From positions 2,170,001-2,234,000 of the forward strand of contig NZ_CP133038.1 of NCBI RefSeq assembly GCF_033060595.1: DNA of 64,000 bases, given 5' to 3'. Numbering within the stretch: position 1 is the first letter of the stretch; the number at the start of each line of letters is the position of its first letter. A program made the translations under genes and the position numbers. Below are positions 1 through 8,609 of the stretch, one piece after another. This DNA is from Pyramidobacter sp. YE332. GTDB lineage: Bacteria > Synergistota > Synergistia > Synergistales > Dethiosulfovibrionaceae. The notes beneath the pieces are model-generated. The model saw only the letters and a list, made by a program, of their open reading frames with translations. It ran no database searches and was not told the DNA's origin.

Positions 1-248
1 TTCTCCTTCTGAGCGATCAGCTCGAGCAGATCGACGTACACGCCCCGCATTGTGCCGCGAGAGTCGATCTGAAGATACGGAGGCTGCGTCTCCATACAGA
101 GCACGCGTATTGTCCGCCCTTCGCCCGCGCCGATCACCATGTCGGGCACCGCTTCAACCCCAGCGGCGGTTTTTCCGCTCCACAGGATCTGCATCAGACA
201 AAAGAGCGGCAGAGTCGTTCGCAACACCGCACGGAAAATTCTCGTCAT
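1..248 (-). CDS. Extracellular solute-binding protein (SBP_bac_3-like), N-terminal fragment
   Basis: This is the 5' part of a minus-strand gene that runs off the left edge. The 82 visible residues begin with a basic N-terminus and a hydrophobic signal segment (about residues 8-27). They continue into the first strand and helix of a family-3 solute-binding domain, with the pattern LCMETQPPYLQIDS followed by GVYVDLLELIAQK. Such domains bind amino acids in the periplasm, either as ABC components or as input domains of membrane sensors (BvgS or GGDEF type). The missing C-terminus decides which. An upstream in-frame ATG at 287 is possible; neither start has a strong ribosome-binding site. Confidence 0.7.
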   Translation of the reverse strand, partial: MTRIFRAVLRTTLPLFCLMQILWSGKTAAGVEAVPDMVIGAGEGRTIRVLCMETQPPYLQIDSRGTMRGVYVDLLELIAQKE

Positions 249-855
249 CTCAGCACCGTCACTCGTTCGGATGATCGATATTGTCATCTTGCGAATCCGC
301 GCAAAAAGACAAAGATCTTGTTTGTTAATAATAACACATACCGAATAAAAAGAGGAGCCTTATGCAAAATGGGGTCAAACATCAGAGAGTAAAGAAGGCG
401 ATGCCGTTCGGCAAAAGCAATGAATTCGGATTTCTCCATGGAATCACAACGACGTCCGCAGCGTCGACGGTGTTTCTCGTAGCTTTTCTGGGTTTCAGCT
501 TTGCATCTTGTTTTGTCCCCTTGTACAACCTCGTTTGATCTCATCGCGCACCGCGTTGGGGACGCAGTTGAGCTCTTTGACTCTTTGAATGACCGACCAC
601 CCGTCTTTGGGACGTCCCTAAATTGGTATCCGGCCAGCGTAAGTCAGATGTTTTCCCTTTCGGCGTCCTTCTGTGGTAGAATTGCCTCACAGCAGCATCC
701 TCCGTGGCGGTGTCGATTGGCGCTTATTTAGGGGGCTTGTTTTACTTCTTACCCTCCCAGATGTTCAACTTCACTTTGCAATGAGCCATCACGAGTATCC
801 GTGTGGTGTAGATTCAGGACAAAGCCGGCCGCGCTGCTGAGTCGCCGGTGCGATC
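249..855. other. Intergenic stretch without a recognisable gene
   Basis: I find no ORF here with a recognisable family, start signal or codon pattern. Short open frames exist on both strands, but their translations are rich in Arg, Ser and Cys and have no domain pattern. No tRNA or strong terminator is visible. The stretch could hold decayed sequence. Confidence 0.4.
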
Positions 856-876
856 ATGGAACGGAGCGTGAAAAGC

Positions 877-1242
877 ATGAATCTTTTTCTCTGTTACGAC
901 AGATGCAGCACATGCAAAAAAGCCGAACAGTGGCTGAAAGACAACGGCGTCTCCTACGAAAAGCGCCCTATCGTGGACGCTCGCCCCACGGTCGCCGAAC
1001 TGCGCGCGTGGCACGAAAAAAGCGGTCTGCCTGTGCGGCGCTTTTTCAACACAAGCGGAATACTCTACCGTTCGCTGAACGTCAAGGACCGCCTGCCCGG
1101 CATGTCCGACGAGGAAGCGTATGAGCTTCTGGCCACAGACGGGATGCTCGTCAAGCGTCCTCTGCTGGTTACGCCTGAAGCCGTGCTGCCCGGTTTCAAA
1201 GAAGCGGACTGGGCCAAGGCCCTGAAAAAACAGCGCCTGTGA
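877..1242 (+). CDS. ArsC/Spx/YffB-family thioredoxin-fold protein
   Basis: 121 residues, the usual length for the ArsC/Spx family. The protein opens with a beta strand and then CYDRCSTCKKAEQWL, which contains the CxxC motif at the start of helix 1, followed by VSYEKRPIVDARPTVAEL. A conserved late segment, GMLVKRPLLV, matches the family's RPxxV region. Members are either glutathione/thioredoxin-linked arsenate reductases or Spx-like RNA polymerase partners, and sequence alone does not separate these. I prefer ATG 877 to ATG 856 because homologues start just before the first strand and GGAG lies upstream. The gene stands alone and is followed by a hairpin. Confidence 0.85.
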   Translation: MNLFLCYDRCSTCKKAEQWLKDNGVSYEKRPIVDARPTVAELRAWHEKSGLPVRRFFNTSGILYRSLNVKDRLPGMSDEEAYELLATDGMLVKRPLLVTPEAVLPGFKEADWAKALKKQRL

Positions 1243-1265
1243 AAAACGCGCATCGCGTCAATCAT

Positions 1266-1302
1266 GAGGCCGTCTCAAAAGTCAATTGAGGCGGCCTCTT
1301 TG
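1266..1302 (+). terminator. Rho-independent terminator-like stem-loop after the ArsC/Spx gene
   Basis: Arms gaggccg and cggcctc extend inward through ctcaa/ttgag to about 13 paired bases, followed by tttgc. It lies 23 bases after the stop codon and is also the left end of the MITE-like element, so the element may supply the terminator. Confidence 0.6.
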
Positions 1303-1320
1303 CTATATCTTTGATGAGCT

Positions 1321-1346
1321 CTATGCAGTGCTACAGCACTGCATAG
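1321..1346. repeat. 26-bp perfect palindrome
   Basis: Arms CTATGCAGTGCT and AGCACTGCATAG are exact reverse complements separated by 2 bases. It sits in the middle of the MITE-like element. Confidence 0.9.
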
Positions 1347-1409
1347 AAGCGGAACGAAGCGGTATCATGTATCTTGAAAGACAGTTCTGTAGTTTTGGGA
1401 CAGCTTCTC

Positions 1410-1729
1410 TCAATGACTCATAATTTTCAGACGACAACACACGTAAAGAACAAAACGACGGAATCATTTCCTAAATCTTTATCTCGCTGGGGAAAACTGT
1501 TACACTTTTAATGGTTTGGACGTTTCTTTAATCGAGAATTTGCGTCAACTCTTTCATGGGCATGAGAAAAGAAATTTTGTTCAAAGCGCCATCTTCAGTT
1601 GGACACATTCTTGCCAGATCTTCCTTCTTAAATTCCTTATCGTGCAGTACCGGGCCGTCCATGGGGGCAGCGCGGAGTGTTCTTATAAATCCTGCAAACG
1701 GCAGGCAGATTTCAAGGAGGTCATTAGGA
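1410..1729. other. Leader region upstream of the first C69 dipeptidase gene
   Basis: No gene is recognisable. An open frame runs in from 1556 in frame with the dipeptidase, but its translation lacks conserved features and the proper start is at 1730. I see no near-consensus promoter. Confidence 0.4.
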
Positions 1730-3388
1730 ATGGAAATGAAACGTTTCTCGGCAGCGGCCTTCGCCAGCGCCGCCCTGCTCTTCTCGGCGGCGGCGGCGAT
1801 GGCCTGCACGCCCATGGGAGTGGGCGCCAAGGCGTCGGCGGACGGCTCCGTCATGGTGAGCCACACCTGCGACGGCTGGTACGACAACCGCATCAAGATC
1901 ATTCCCGGCGGCGACCACAAAGAAGGCGAAATGGTCGACATCTACAACGTCATGTGCGTCGACACCCGCCCCAACAAGCCGCTGCGCAAAGTCGGCGAGA
2001 TCCCACAGGTCGCGCACACCTACACCTACTTCCAGATCGGCTACCCCTTCATGAACGACCAGCAGCTGATGATGGGCGAGTTCACCTGGAGCGGGCGCGA
2101 CGAACTGGCCTCCACCGAAGGCCTGATGTACATCGAGAACCTCGAGGCGCTCGGACTGGCCCGCGCCAAGACGGCCCGCGAAGCCATCAAGGTCATGGGC
2201 GAGCTGGCTGAAAAGTACGGCTACGCCGACGGCGGCGAGACGCTGATCATCGGCGATCCCAAGGAATGCTGGGTCTTCGAGGTCTGCGGCGGCGGCCTGT
2301 GGAACAAGGATTCCGGCACCCCCGGCGCTCACTGGGCGGCCAAGCGTCTTCCCGACGACGAAGTGTTCGTCGGCGCCAACCGTTCGCGCCTCGGCGTCAT
2401 CGATCTGAACGACACCGAGAACACCATGCACTCCACCGACATCACCAAGCTGCCCGAGGCCATGGGCTGGTGGAAGCAGGGCGAGCCCTTCGATTTCTCC
2501 ACGATCTTCAACCCCGAGCCCTACGGCTACGCCTACTACGCCGCACGCCGCGAGTGGAGAGCCCTGAACCTGGTCGCTCCTTCCCTGAAGTTCCCCGTGC
2601 TGGCCAAGTGGGAGATGTACCCCTTCTCCGTCAAGCCCGACAAGAAACTTTCCGTCAAGGACATCATGGACGTGTACAGCGATCACCTTGAAGGCACCGA
2701 CTACGACCTCACCAAGGGCCTGGCCGCCGGCCCCTTCGGCTGCCCCAGCCGCTGGCAGACGCCCAAGGACGTTCGTCCCGAAGGCCGCAAGGGCGACGAC
2801 TGGGAGCGTCCCATCGCGCTGTTCCGCTGCTCCTACAGCTTCGTCTCCCAGAGCCGCGCCGACATGCCCGACGCCGTGGGCGGCGTGCTGTGGTTCGGCG
2901 AGGATTCCCCCGATACCACCGTCTACGTTCCCATCTACTGCGGCGTGACCTCCGTGCCCAAGGCGTGGAGCGAGACGAAGCGTCACGTGTTCGACCGCGA
3001 CAGCGCCTGGTGGGCGTTCAACCTCGTCAACAACTGGGCGACGATCCGCTGGGACGCCATCTATCCCGAGATCCGCGCCAAGAAGGCCAGCTACGAGGAC
3101 AAGTTCTTCGCCGACCAGAAGACGATCGAAGACCACGCCGTCGAGCTGTACAAGAAGGATCCCAAGAAGGCGGTCGAATACCTGACGGCCTACACCAACA
3201 AGGCCATGAACGAAGTCAACGACGGCTGGTGGGATTTCGCCTTCGAGCTGATCGGCAAGTACTGCGACGGCGGCGTCATGCAGCCCGACGGATCGCAGAA
3301 GACCCCCGGCTATCCCACGGAATGGCTCAAGGCGGTCGACTTCGGCGGCATGACCGAGCGCGACCTGAAAGCAACCAACAGCAAGTAG
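1730..3388 (+). CDS. Exported C69-family dipeptidase, paralogue 1
   Basis: 552 residues. A signal peptide covers about residues 1-25 and ends ...AAAAMA. The next residue is Cys in CTPMGVGAKASADGS, the N-terminal nucleophile typical of peptidase family C69 (PepD-type Ntn hydrolases), which would be exposed by signal-peptide cleavage. Further family segments are HTYTYFQIGYPFMND, EALGLARAKTAREAIKVM and CSYSFVSQSRADMP. The enzyme probably cleaves dipeptides in the periplasm. ATG 1730 has AAGGAGG nine bases upstream; ATG 1736 is an alternative. It is the first of three paralogues in this block, next to transport genes, which suggests peptide breakdown followed by uptake. Specificity cannot be read from the sequence. 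Confidence 0.93.
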   Translation: MEMKRFSAAAFASAALLFSAAAAMACTPMGVGAKASADGSVMVSHTCDGWYDNRIKIIPGGDHKEGEMVDIYNVMCVDTRPNKPLRKVGEIPQVAHTYTYFQIGYPFMNDQQLMMGEFTWSGRDELASTEGLMYIENLEALGLARAKTAREAIKVMGELAEKYGYADGGETLIIGDPKECWVFEVCGGGLWNKDSGTPGAHWAAKRLPDDEVFVGANRSRLGVIDLNDTENTMHSTDITKLPEAMGWWKQGEPFDFSTIFNPEPYGYAYYAARREWRALNLVAPSLKFPVLAKWEMYPFSVKPDKKLSVKDIMDVYSDHLEGTDYDLTKGLAAGPFGCPSRWQTPKDVRPEGRKGDDWERPIALFRCSYSFVSQSRADMPDAVGGVLWFGEDSPDTTVYVPIYCGVTSVPKAWSETKRHVFDRDSAWWAFNLVNNWATIRWDAIYPEIRAKKASYEDKFFADQKTIEDHAVELYKKDPKKAVEYLTAYTNKAMNEVNDGWWDFAFELIGKYCDGGVMQPDGSQKTPGYPTEWLKAVDFGGMTERDLKATNSK

Positions 3389-3412
3389 TTTTTTCGCTTC
3401 CGCACCAGCGTT

Positions 3413-3464
3413 AAAAAGCCGGCGGAACTTTGCCGCCCCGGCGCAGAAGTTCCCGCCGGCTTTT
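3413..3464 (+). terminator. Stem-loop between the first two C69 genes
   Basis: Arms aaaagccggcggaactt and aagttcccgccggctttt pair over about 16 bases and end in TTTT. It probably attenuates or ends the first dipeptidase transcript before the second paralogue. Confidence 0.75.
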
Positions 3465-3520
3465 CGTCTCGTGAAACGGAGAATCCGAACGTCTGACCCA
3501 TCATAAGGAGGTAAAGGACC

Positions 3521-5122
3521 ATGCGAGCAAAGAGCACTGTCATTTCCAGCATACTTGGCGTCATGCTTCTCGCCGGAGCGGCTTCGGCCTGCACCGACGT
3601 GGTCGTCGGAGCGAAAGCTTCCGCCGACGGTTCCGTCATCACTTCCCATACCGCGGACGGCGCGTTCTACGACGCGCAGGTGCGCTTCATCCCCGGCGGC
3701 AAGCATGCCGACGGCGAGATGACGCCCGTTTTCTGGAACATCACCAACGACGAATCCGCCGAGATCACGAAGATCGGCGAAATCCCCCAGGCGCCGGAAA
3801 CCTACGGCTATTTCCACGTCGGCTACCCCTTCATGAACGAGTACGGCCTGGCGATCGGCGAAAGCACATTCGCCCAGAAAGTCGAAATGAAGACGTTCCG
3901 GCCCGACGCGCGCGCCATCCTGACGATCGAGCAGCTCGAAGTCCTCGCGCTGCAGCGCACCAAGACCGCCCGCGAGGCCATCGCCCTGATCGGTTCTCTG
4001 GCGGAAAAATACGGATTCCTCGGCTCCTGTGATTTCGAAGGTGAAAGCCTGACGATCGCCGACGGCAAGGAAGCCTGGCTGTTCGAGATCCGTTCCGCCG
4101 GCATGATGTGGACGCCCGAAAGCGGCAAGCCCGGGGCGTACTGGGTCGCTCAGCGCGTTCCCGACGATATGGTGCTGATTACCTGCAACGTGGCCCGTAT
4201 CCAGGAAGTCCATCCCGAAGACACGGACAACTTCATGGCCTCCAAGGACTACCGCCAGTTCGCCATCGACATGGGCTGGTGGGATCCCGCAAGCGGCGTC
4301 CCCTTCAACTGGGCGAAGGCCTACGCCCCTTACACGGGCGGCTGGGCGCTGTCGTCCGACTGGGTCCGCAACCGTCTCTACTCGCTGTACCGCCGTCTCG
4401 ATCCCGACCGCGAGTGGGATCCGCTGGCGGAAGCGACGTCTTATCCCTTCGCCGTCAAGCCCGGCAAAAAGCTCTCCGTGCAGGACGTGCAGGCAATGCT
4501 GCGCAGCCATCACGACGGCACGCAATTCGACATGTACGACGCCGACGAATGGTTCATCCGCAAGGACGGCAAGCTCGTCAAAAGCCCTCTGGCCTCGCCG
4601 TTCCCCACCCGCGACATGCGCGCGCTGCTGAAGATGAACTACAGCCGCCCGGTCTCGGTGATCAACTGCGCCTACAGCTTCGTCGCCCAGGCCCGCAACG
4701 GCATGCCCAAGCCCTTGAGCACCATCCTGTGGTTCGGCTTCGACGCGCCCCACACCACCTGTTACGTCCCCATCTACTGCGGCGCGACCGACACAAAGGC
4801 CAGCTGGCGTCAGTTCGACCGCGACAGCTACACGCCCGAATCCGCCCAGTGGACGTTCATGCTCGCCGACGACCTCGTCTTGAAACGCTACGCCGAGGCC
4901 ATGGCCGATCTCGAAGCCGTGCGCACGCCTCTCGAAAAGAGCTTCTTCGACGAGACGGCCCGCATCGACAAGGAAGGCGCCGAACTTTACAAAAAAGATC
5001 CCGCCGCTGTCAGCAAGAGGGTCACCGATTTCACCATCGACTGCATGGACAAGGCCGAAAAAGCCTGGCATCAGCTGAACAGGACGTTGATCACCAAGTA
5101 CATCAACAACAAGAAGAGTTAA
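3521..5122 (+). CDS. Exported C69-family dipeptidase, paralogue 2
   Basis: 533 residues with a signal peptide of about 23 residues ending ...GAASA, followed at once by the catalytic Cys in CTDVVVGAKASADGS. Family segments include YGYFHVGYPFMNEYG, EVLALQRTKTAREAIALIG and CAYSFVAQARNGMP. It has diverged from paralogues 1 and 3: ADGAFYDAQ replaces CDGWYD after the nucleophile region, so substrate range may differ. The start at 3521 is fixed by AAGGAGG eleven bases upstream. It is expected to act in the periplasm on dipeptides. A DUF6305 gene follows 103 bases downstream with no terminator between, so the two are probably co-transcribed. Confidence 0.92.
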   Translation: MRAKSTVISSILGVMLLAGAASACTDVVVGAKASADGSVITSHTADGAFYDAQVRFIPGGKHADGEMTPVFWNITNDESAEITKIGEIPQAPETYGYFHVGYPFMNEYGLAIGESTFAQKVEMKTFRPDARAILTIEQLEVLALQRTKTAREAIALIGSLAEKYGFLGSCDFEGESLTIADGKEAWLFEIRSAGMMWTPESGKPGAYWVAQRVPDDMVLITCNVARIQEVHPEDTDNFMASKDYRQFAIDMGWWDPASGVPFNWAKAYAPYTGGWALSSDWVRNRLYSLYRRLDPDREWDPLAEATSYPFAVKPGKKLSVQDVQAMLRSHHDGTQFDMYDADEWFIRKDGKLVKSPLASPFPTRDMRALLKMNYSRPVSVINCAYSFVAQARNGMPKPLSTILWFGFDAPHTTCYVPIYCGATDTKASWRQFDRDSYTPESAQWTFMLADDLVLKRYAEAMADLEAVRTPLEKSFFDETARIDKEGAELYKKDPAAVSKRVTDFTIDCMDKAEKAWHQLNRTLITKYINNKKS

Positions 5123-5225
5123 GCGTCTGGAAACGCCTGAACGGTTCAGCGCCGCTTCCGCAGGGAAAACGGCCTGGATCGTTCAGTTGCTTCATCAATT
5201 CTTATCTTTCACTGGAGGTTTTTTC

Positions 5226-5786
5226 ATGAAAAAGTTATCCGCCGTTTTTGTCGCCTTGCTCGCCGCCTGCGTGCTGAGCAGCTTCGCGTTCGCCGTGGAA
5301 GTGCCCAAGCTGAACGCGCCCTTTATCGTTACCACCTGCGGCCAGAGCCCCGGCGCCGTCATGGTGCACATGTCGGCCATGCAGTCGAAGATCGCAGCCA
5401 ACCACGACAACAAACTCACCGCCGACAAGCTGGCCGCCGCCAACGCCAAGACGCTGATCGTCACTTCCGGCACCAGCATGAAGGGCATGGGCGCCGCCGG
5501 CACCAACGTTGAAAACGAGATCGCCCGCTGCACCGAGCTGATCGCCGAAGCCAAGAAGCTCGGCATGACCGTGATCGGCGCTCACATCGAGGGCATGGCC
5601 CGCCGCACCGACAACTCCGACGCCGCTTCCATCGAAGCCGTGATGAAGGACGCCGATGTAATCCTCGCCGTCACCGACAGCGACAGCGACGGGTTCTTCA
5701 CCAAGTACGCCCAGGAACACAACAAACCTCTGATCGTCGTCAAAGACGCTCTGGCCATCGGCCCCGCGCTGAAGGCCGCCGAATAA
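5226..5786 (+). CDS. Exported DUF6305-family protein
   Basis: 186 residues: a signal peptide (about 1-23, ending SFAFA), then a Rossmann-like alpha/beta domain with APFIVTTCGQSPGAVMVHM, KTLIVTSGTSMKGMGAAG, LGMTVIGAHIEGMARRTDNSD and DADVILAVTDSDSDGF. I recognise this pattern as DUF6305, a family without an assigned function. Strands that end in TCG, TSG, GAH and TDSD suggest a ligand pocket at the strand C-termini. ATG 5226 has CTGGAGG upstream. The gene follows a C69 dipeptidase and precedes a permease, which hints at a periplasmic accessory or binding role in peptide or amino-acid uptake. That role is inference. Confidence 0.75.
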   Translation: MKKLSAVFVALLAACVLSSFAFAVEVPKLNAPFIVTTCGQSPGAVMVHMSAMQSKIAANHDNKLTADKLAAANAKTLIVTSGTSMKGMGAAGTNVENEIARCTELIAEAKKLGMTVIGAHIEGMARRTDNSDAASIEAVMKDADVILAVTDSDSDGFFTKYAQEHNKPLIVVKDALAIGPALKAAE

Positions 5787-5790
5787 GGCA

Positions 5791-5834
5791 AAGGCGTTCC
5801 CGCAGCCTGTTCGCCGCTGGAACGCCTTATTTTT
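5791..5834 (+). terminator. Rho-independent terminator after the DUF6305 gene
   Basis: Arms aaggcgttcc and ggaacgcctt are perfectly complementary and are followed by TTATTTTT. It separates the dipeptidase/DUF6305 unit from the permease unit downstream. Confidence 0.85.
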
Positions 5835-5884
5835 CCGCGCTCTTTTCCATTTAAATTTTTTCCGTTGAAAGGACGTATTTGTCA

Positions 5885-7219
5885 ATGACTATGTTTGTCC
5901 ATTCTTCGCTGGTGCTGGCTGCGGTCGTCGTAGCGTTCGCCATCGGCAAGAAAATGAAGATAAGCACGGAGCTGTCCATGTTTCTCTCGGCCCTGGTCGG
6001 GCTGGCGGTGCACGCGCTGCTTCCGAAGGGCGTCGACCCCCGTTCGCCCCTTCCCTTTGTGGAAATGATCCGTCACGTGGTCGAAGGTTCCTTCACTTAC
6101 TTCGACGTGTGCCTGACCTTCCTGACGGCCACGTTTTTCATGATGCTCTACAAGGAGTCGGGCGGCGTGGCCTACATCGTGCGCTGCATCGTGCGCAGCT
6201 TCCATGCGCACCGTTTCGTCTGCCTGCTCTTCCTTACGGTCCTGATGCTGGTTCCCGGCGCCATCACCGGTTCGGGAGCGACGACGGTGCTGACGGTCGG
6301 CTCTCTGGTCGGTTCGGTGCTGATGACCATGGGCGTCTCCGAAGACCGCCGCGTGGCGCTGATCTTCCTGCTCGCGGCCATGAGCGCGGCCTGTCCGCCC
6401 ATCAACCTGTGGGCCATGATGGCGGCCGCCGGCGCGAACATGCCCTACGTCGGATTCGGCGCGCCGCTGGCGCTGATGTCGATCGTCGGCGCTTTGTTCT
6501 CCACCTTCTGGCTGGCCGGGCGCGGTAAACCGATCGACGTGGAGCAGGCGCTGAAGGAACTGCCCGAAGCTCCGGCCGGATGGAATTGGCAGAAAGCCGT
6601 CATTCCCTTCGTGGTGCTGGTCGGTCTGGTCATCGCCGGACGCGCATTCCCCTTCAACTTCCCCGTCCTCGGCCTGCCGCTGGTGTTCATGATCTCGGCT
6701 CTTTCCGTCATCGTGCTGAGCCCCATTCGCCTGCGCATCTTCGCGGTCGCCCGTCAGACGGTCGAGAACCTGCTCGGCCTGGTCGGCGCGATGGTCGTCG
6801 TCGGCACGCTGATCCAGGTGCTGGCGCTGAGCGGTGCCCGCGGGCTGCTGTCGCTGATGGTGGTGACGCTGCCGTTGACGGTGCTGTTCGCCACGCTGTG
6901 GATCATCCTGCCGCTTTCCGAAGGCGTGCTCCAGTACGCCGTCGCGCCTCTGTTCGGCGTGCCGCTGATCATGCTGTTCAACATGCTCGGGCTCGACCCG
7001 ATCGTGTCGCTTTCCACCTGGTCGGTGATGTGGCCCGTCGGCGACTGTCTGCCTCCCACCGCGGTGGTCGGGCGCGCGGCGGTCATGGAGCTTGACTACA
7101 AGGGAAATTACTGGGGCGGTTTCGTCAAGACCGCGCTGGTCCCCATGCTCTTCATCCTCGCCGTCTGCACGGCCTGCATGGTGTACAGCAAAGAGCTCGC
7201 CGCTGTGATTGGAGGTTAG
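5885..7219 (+). CDS. DctM/IT-superfamily large membrane permease
   Basis: About 444 residues with roughly 12 hydrophobic segments across the whole length. PGAITGSGATTVLTVG and AACPPINLWAMMAAAG resemble the two helix-break motifs of TRAP large permeases and related ion-transporter superfamily carriers. No DctP or DctQ gene adjoins it, so it may be a secondary carrier or a two-component system with the 54-residue protein that follows. GAAAGGA lies 12 bases before ATG 5885 and 6 bases before an in-frame TTG at 5879, so the start is uncertain by two codons. Substrate is unknown; context (dipeptidases, aspartoacylase-like enzyme) suggests an amino acid, acyl-amino acid or peptide. Confidence 0.75.
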   Translation: MTMFVHSSLVLAAVVVAFAIGKKMKISTELSMFLSALVGLAVHALLPKGVDPRSPLPFVEMIRHVVEGSFTYFDVCLTFLTATFFMMLYKESGGVAYIVRCIVRSFHAHRFVCLLFLTVLMLVPGAITGSGATTVLTVGSLVGSVLMTMGVSEDRRVALIFLLAAMSAACPPINLWAMMAAAGANMPYVGFGAPLALMSIVGALFSTFWLAGRGKPIDVEQALKELPEAPAGWNWQKAVIPFVVLVGLVIAGRAFPFNFPVLGLPLVFMISALSVIVLSPIRLRIFAVARQTVENLLGLVGAMVVVGTLIQVLALSGARGLLSLMVVTLPLTVLFATLWIILPLSEGVLQYAVAPLFGVPLIMLFNMLGLDPIVSLSTWSVMWPVGDCLPPTAVVGRAAVMELDYKGNYWGGFVKTALVPMLFILAVCTACMVYSKELAAVIGG

Positions 7220-7225
7220 TCGATC

Positions 7226-7390
7226 ATGATCATGCTGAACAATATCGTTATGTGGCTGTATTACGGGATCGCCGCGTTCTTCCTGCTGGCGGTGGTCATG
7301 AACTTCGTCAAGACGAAAGATCCGCAGAAAGCCGTGCTTTACAGCATCGTCATGATGCCCTTCGTACTGCGCCTTCTGCGCCTCAAGTAA
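7226..7390 (+). CDS. Small single-pass membrane protein next to the permease
   Basis: 54 residues. One strong membrane segment (about residues 7-26, WLYYGIAAFFLLAVVM) is followed by NFVKTKDPQKAV and a second hydrophobic stretch, SIVMMPFVLRLLRLK. GGAGG lies ten bases before ATG 7226, and the gene starts 6 bases after the permease stop and ends 15 bases before the next gene, so translation is well supported by position. I do not recognise a family. Its place suggests a small subunit or stabilising partner of the permease. Confidence 0.75.
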   Translation: MIMLNNIVMWLYYGIAAFFLLAVVMNFVKTKDPQKAVLYSIVMMPFVLRLLRLK

Positions 7391-7405
7391 AGGAGGGCGC
7401 GCGCA

Positions 7406-8575
7406 ATGAATCTGAAAGCCGTAAAATGCCTTGCTCTCGTCGTCGCCGGAGCGGCGGCGGCCACCGCAGGCATGCTCTTCAAAGAACACCGCGAATTCAA
7501 GGAACCGGTCGTGCCCAGCGCGGCGCTGACTCAGGTCAAAAAACTGAGCGAATACTTCCCCGACGGCGGGCTCAAAGGGACCGTCAACGACGCCAACGTC
7601 TACTTTTTCGACAGCGGCGTGCCCGGCGGCACGATCCTGATCATCGGCGGCACTCACCCCGAAGAGCCGGTCGCCAACATGTCGGCCCAGGTTTTCACGG
7701 AGAACGTGAAAGTCACGCAGGGACGGGTGATCGTCATCGATCGCCTGAACACCAGCGGCTCGACGCTCACGCGTCTGGGCGAAGCCTATCCCCGCTTCAC
7801 TCACGTCAAGACGGACTGGGGCGTCAAACGCTGGCGTTTCGGCGACCGCGCCAGCAATCCTCTCGACTCGTGGCCCGATCCCGAAGTGTACATCCACTAC
7901 CCCAGCGGCCAAAATCTGGCCTACATGGACATCCGCAACGCCAACCGCGCCTGGCCGGGGCGCGCCAACGGGCTGCTCACGGAGCGCACAAATTACGCCG
8001 CCATGCAGCTGATCCGCCAGGAACGCGTCGACATGACGATGGACTTCCACGAGGCCGAGCTTGAGTATCCCGTCGAGAACACGATGGTCGTGCATGAAAA
8101 GGGGCAGGACGTCGGCGCGATGACGTCGATGACGCTGACCTCGACGATGTTCGACGTCCCCATCGGCATGGAATTCTCGCCCAAAGCCCTGCACGGCCTG
8201 TCGCACCGCGAGATCGGCGACCACTCCGAGGCCACGTCCTATCTGTGCGAAGTGGCCGAGCCGATGCTCGACCGTATCCGCGGCATCACCGACGAAGAAC
8301 TGGCGATGTCGGGCAAGGACCGTTTCGTCATGAAAGCCGGCGAGCACCATCTGCTCTACTCGCCCATCGACGAGAACGGCTGGCCGGCGGAAAAGCGCGT
8401 GGCGCGCCACGTGCAGACCGTGCTGACGCTGATCGAAGTCAACAACATGATCCATCCCGACAAGACCATCCTGATCGAGGACGTCCCCGGCTACCGGGAG
8501 ATCATGGATAAAGGGCTGGGATTCCTGTTCCACAATCCCGCCGAAGCTCCCAAGGACCGTCTGTATTACGATTAG
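7406..8575 (+). CDS. Succinylglutamate desuccinylase/aspartoacylase-family zinc hydrolase, membrane-anchored or exported
   Basis: 389 residues. An N-terminal hydrophobic segment (about residues 7-24) is an uncleaved anchor or signal peptide. The catalytic domain shows GGTHPEEP, the HxxE zinc site of the M14-like AstE/AspA family, then VIDRLNTSGST, a long insert, and the third-ligand region MDFHEAELEYP. LCEVAEPMLDRIRG lies near the C-terminus. Family members hydrolyse N-acyl amino acids; outside the cytoplasm it might release amino acids from acylated or modified peptides. AAGGAGGG precedes ATG 7406. It sits between the permease pair and the third dipeptidase with short gaps, consistent with one transcript. 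Confidence 0.85.
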   Translation: MNLKAVKCLALVVAGAAAATAGMLFKEHREFKEPVVPSAALTQVKKLSEYFPDGGLKGTVNDANVYFFDSGVPGGTILIIGGTHPEEPVANMSAQVFTENVKVTQGRVIVIDRLNTSGSTLTRLGEAYPRFTHVKTDWGVKRWRFGDRASNPLDSWPDPEVYIHYPSGQNLAYMDIRNANRAWPGRANGLLTERTNYAAMQLIRQERVDMTMDFHEAELEYPVENTMVVHEKGQDVGAMTSMTLTSTMFDVPIGMEFSPKALHGLSHREIGDHSEATSYLCEVAEPMLDRIRGITDEELAMSGKDRFVMKAGEHHLLYSPIDENGWPAEKRVARHVQTVLTLIEVNNMIHPDKTILIEDVPGYREIMDKGLGFLFHNPAEAPKDRLYYD

Positions 8576-8609
8576 GCCTCAAAGCCAATTCACGAAGGAG
8601 GAAAAAAAT

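Larger units (their letters stand above)
1266..1409. mobile_element. MITE-like non-coding element with imperfect terminal inverted repeats
   Basis: 144 bp with no coding capacity. The left end reads GAGGCCGTCTCAAAAGTC. The right end, reverse-complemented, reads GAGAAGCTGTCCCAAAACT. They share GAG, GC, GTC and CAAAA in register with a 2-base gap. Inside are a stem-loop at the left end and a perfect palindrome (1321-1346). Ends resembling GAGGCTGTCCCAAAA are typical of several transposase-mobilised repeats, so a non-autonomous element is the simplest reading. No clear target duplication is visible and no second copy occurs in the window. Confidence 0.45.

Noticed and set aside
284-544. An 86-codon minus-strand ORF upstream of the left-edge gene
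   Set aside because: No ribosome-binding site, no recognisable family and atypical composition.
1724-5071. A 1115-codon open frame on the minus strand opposite the first two dipeptidase genes
   Set aside because: It is the antisense shadow of two high-GC genes with strong codon bias; it has no domain pattern and no ribosome-binding site.
5882-8533. An 883-codon minus-strand frame rich in His, Gln, Arg and Asp
   Set aside because: Low-complexity composition and exact overlap with the permease and hydrolase genes show that it is a shadow frame.
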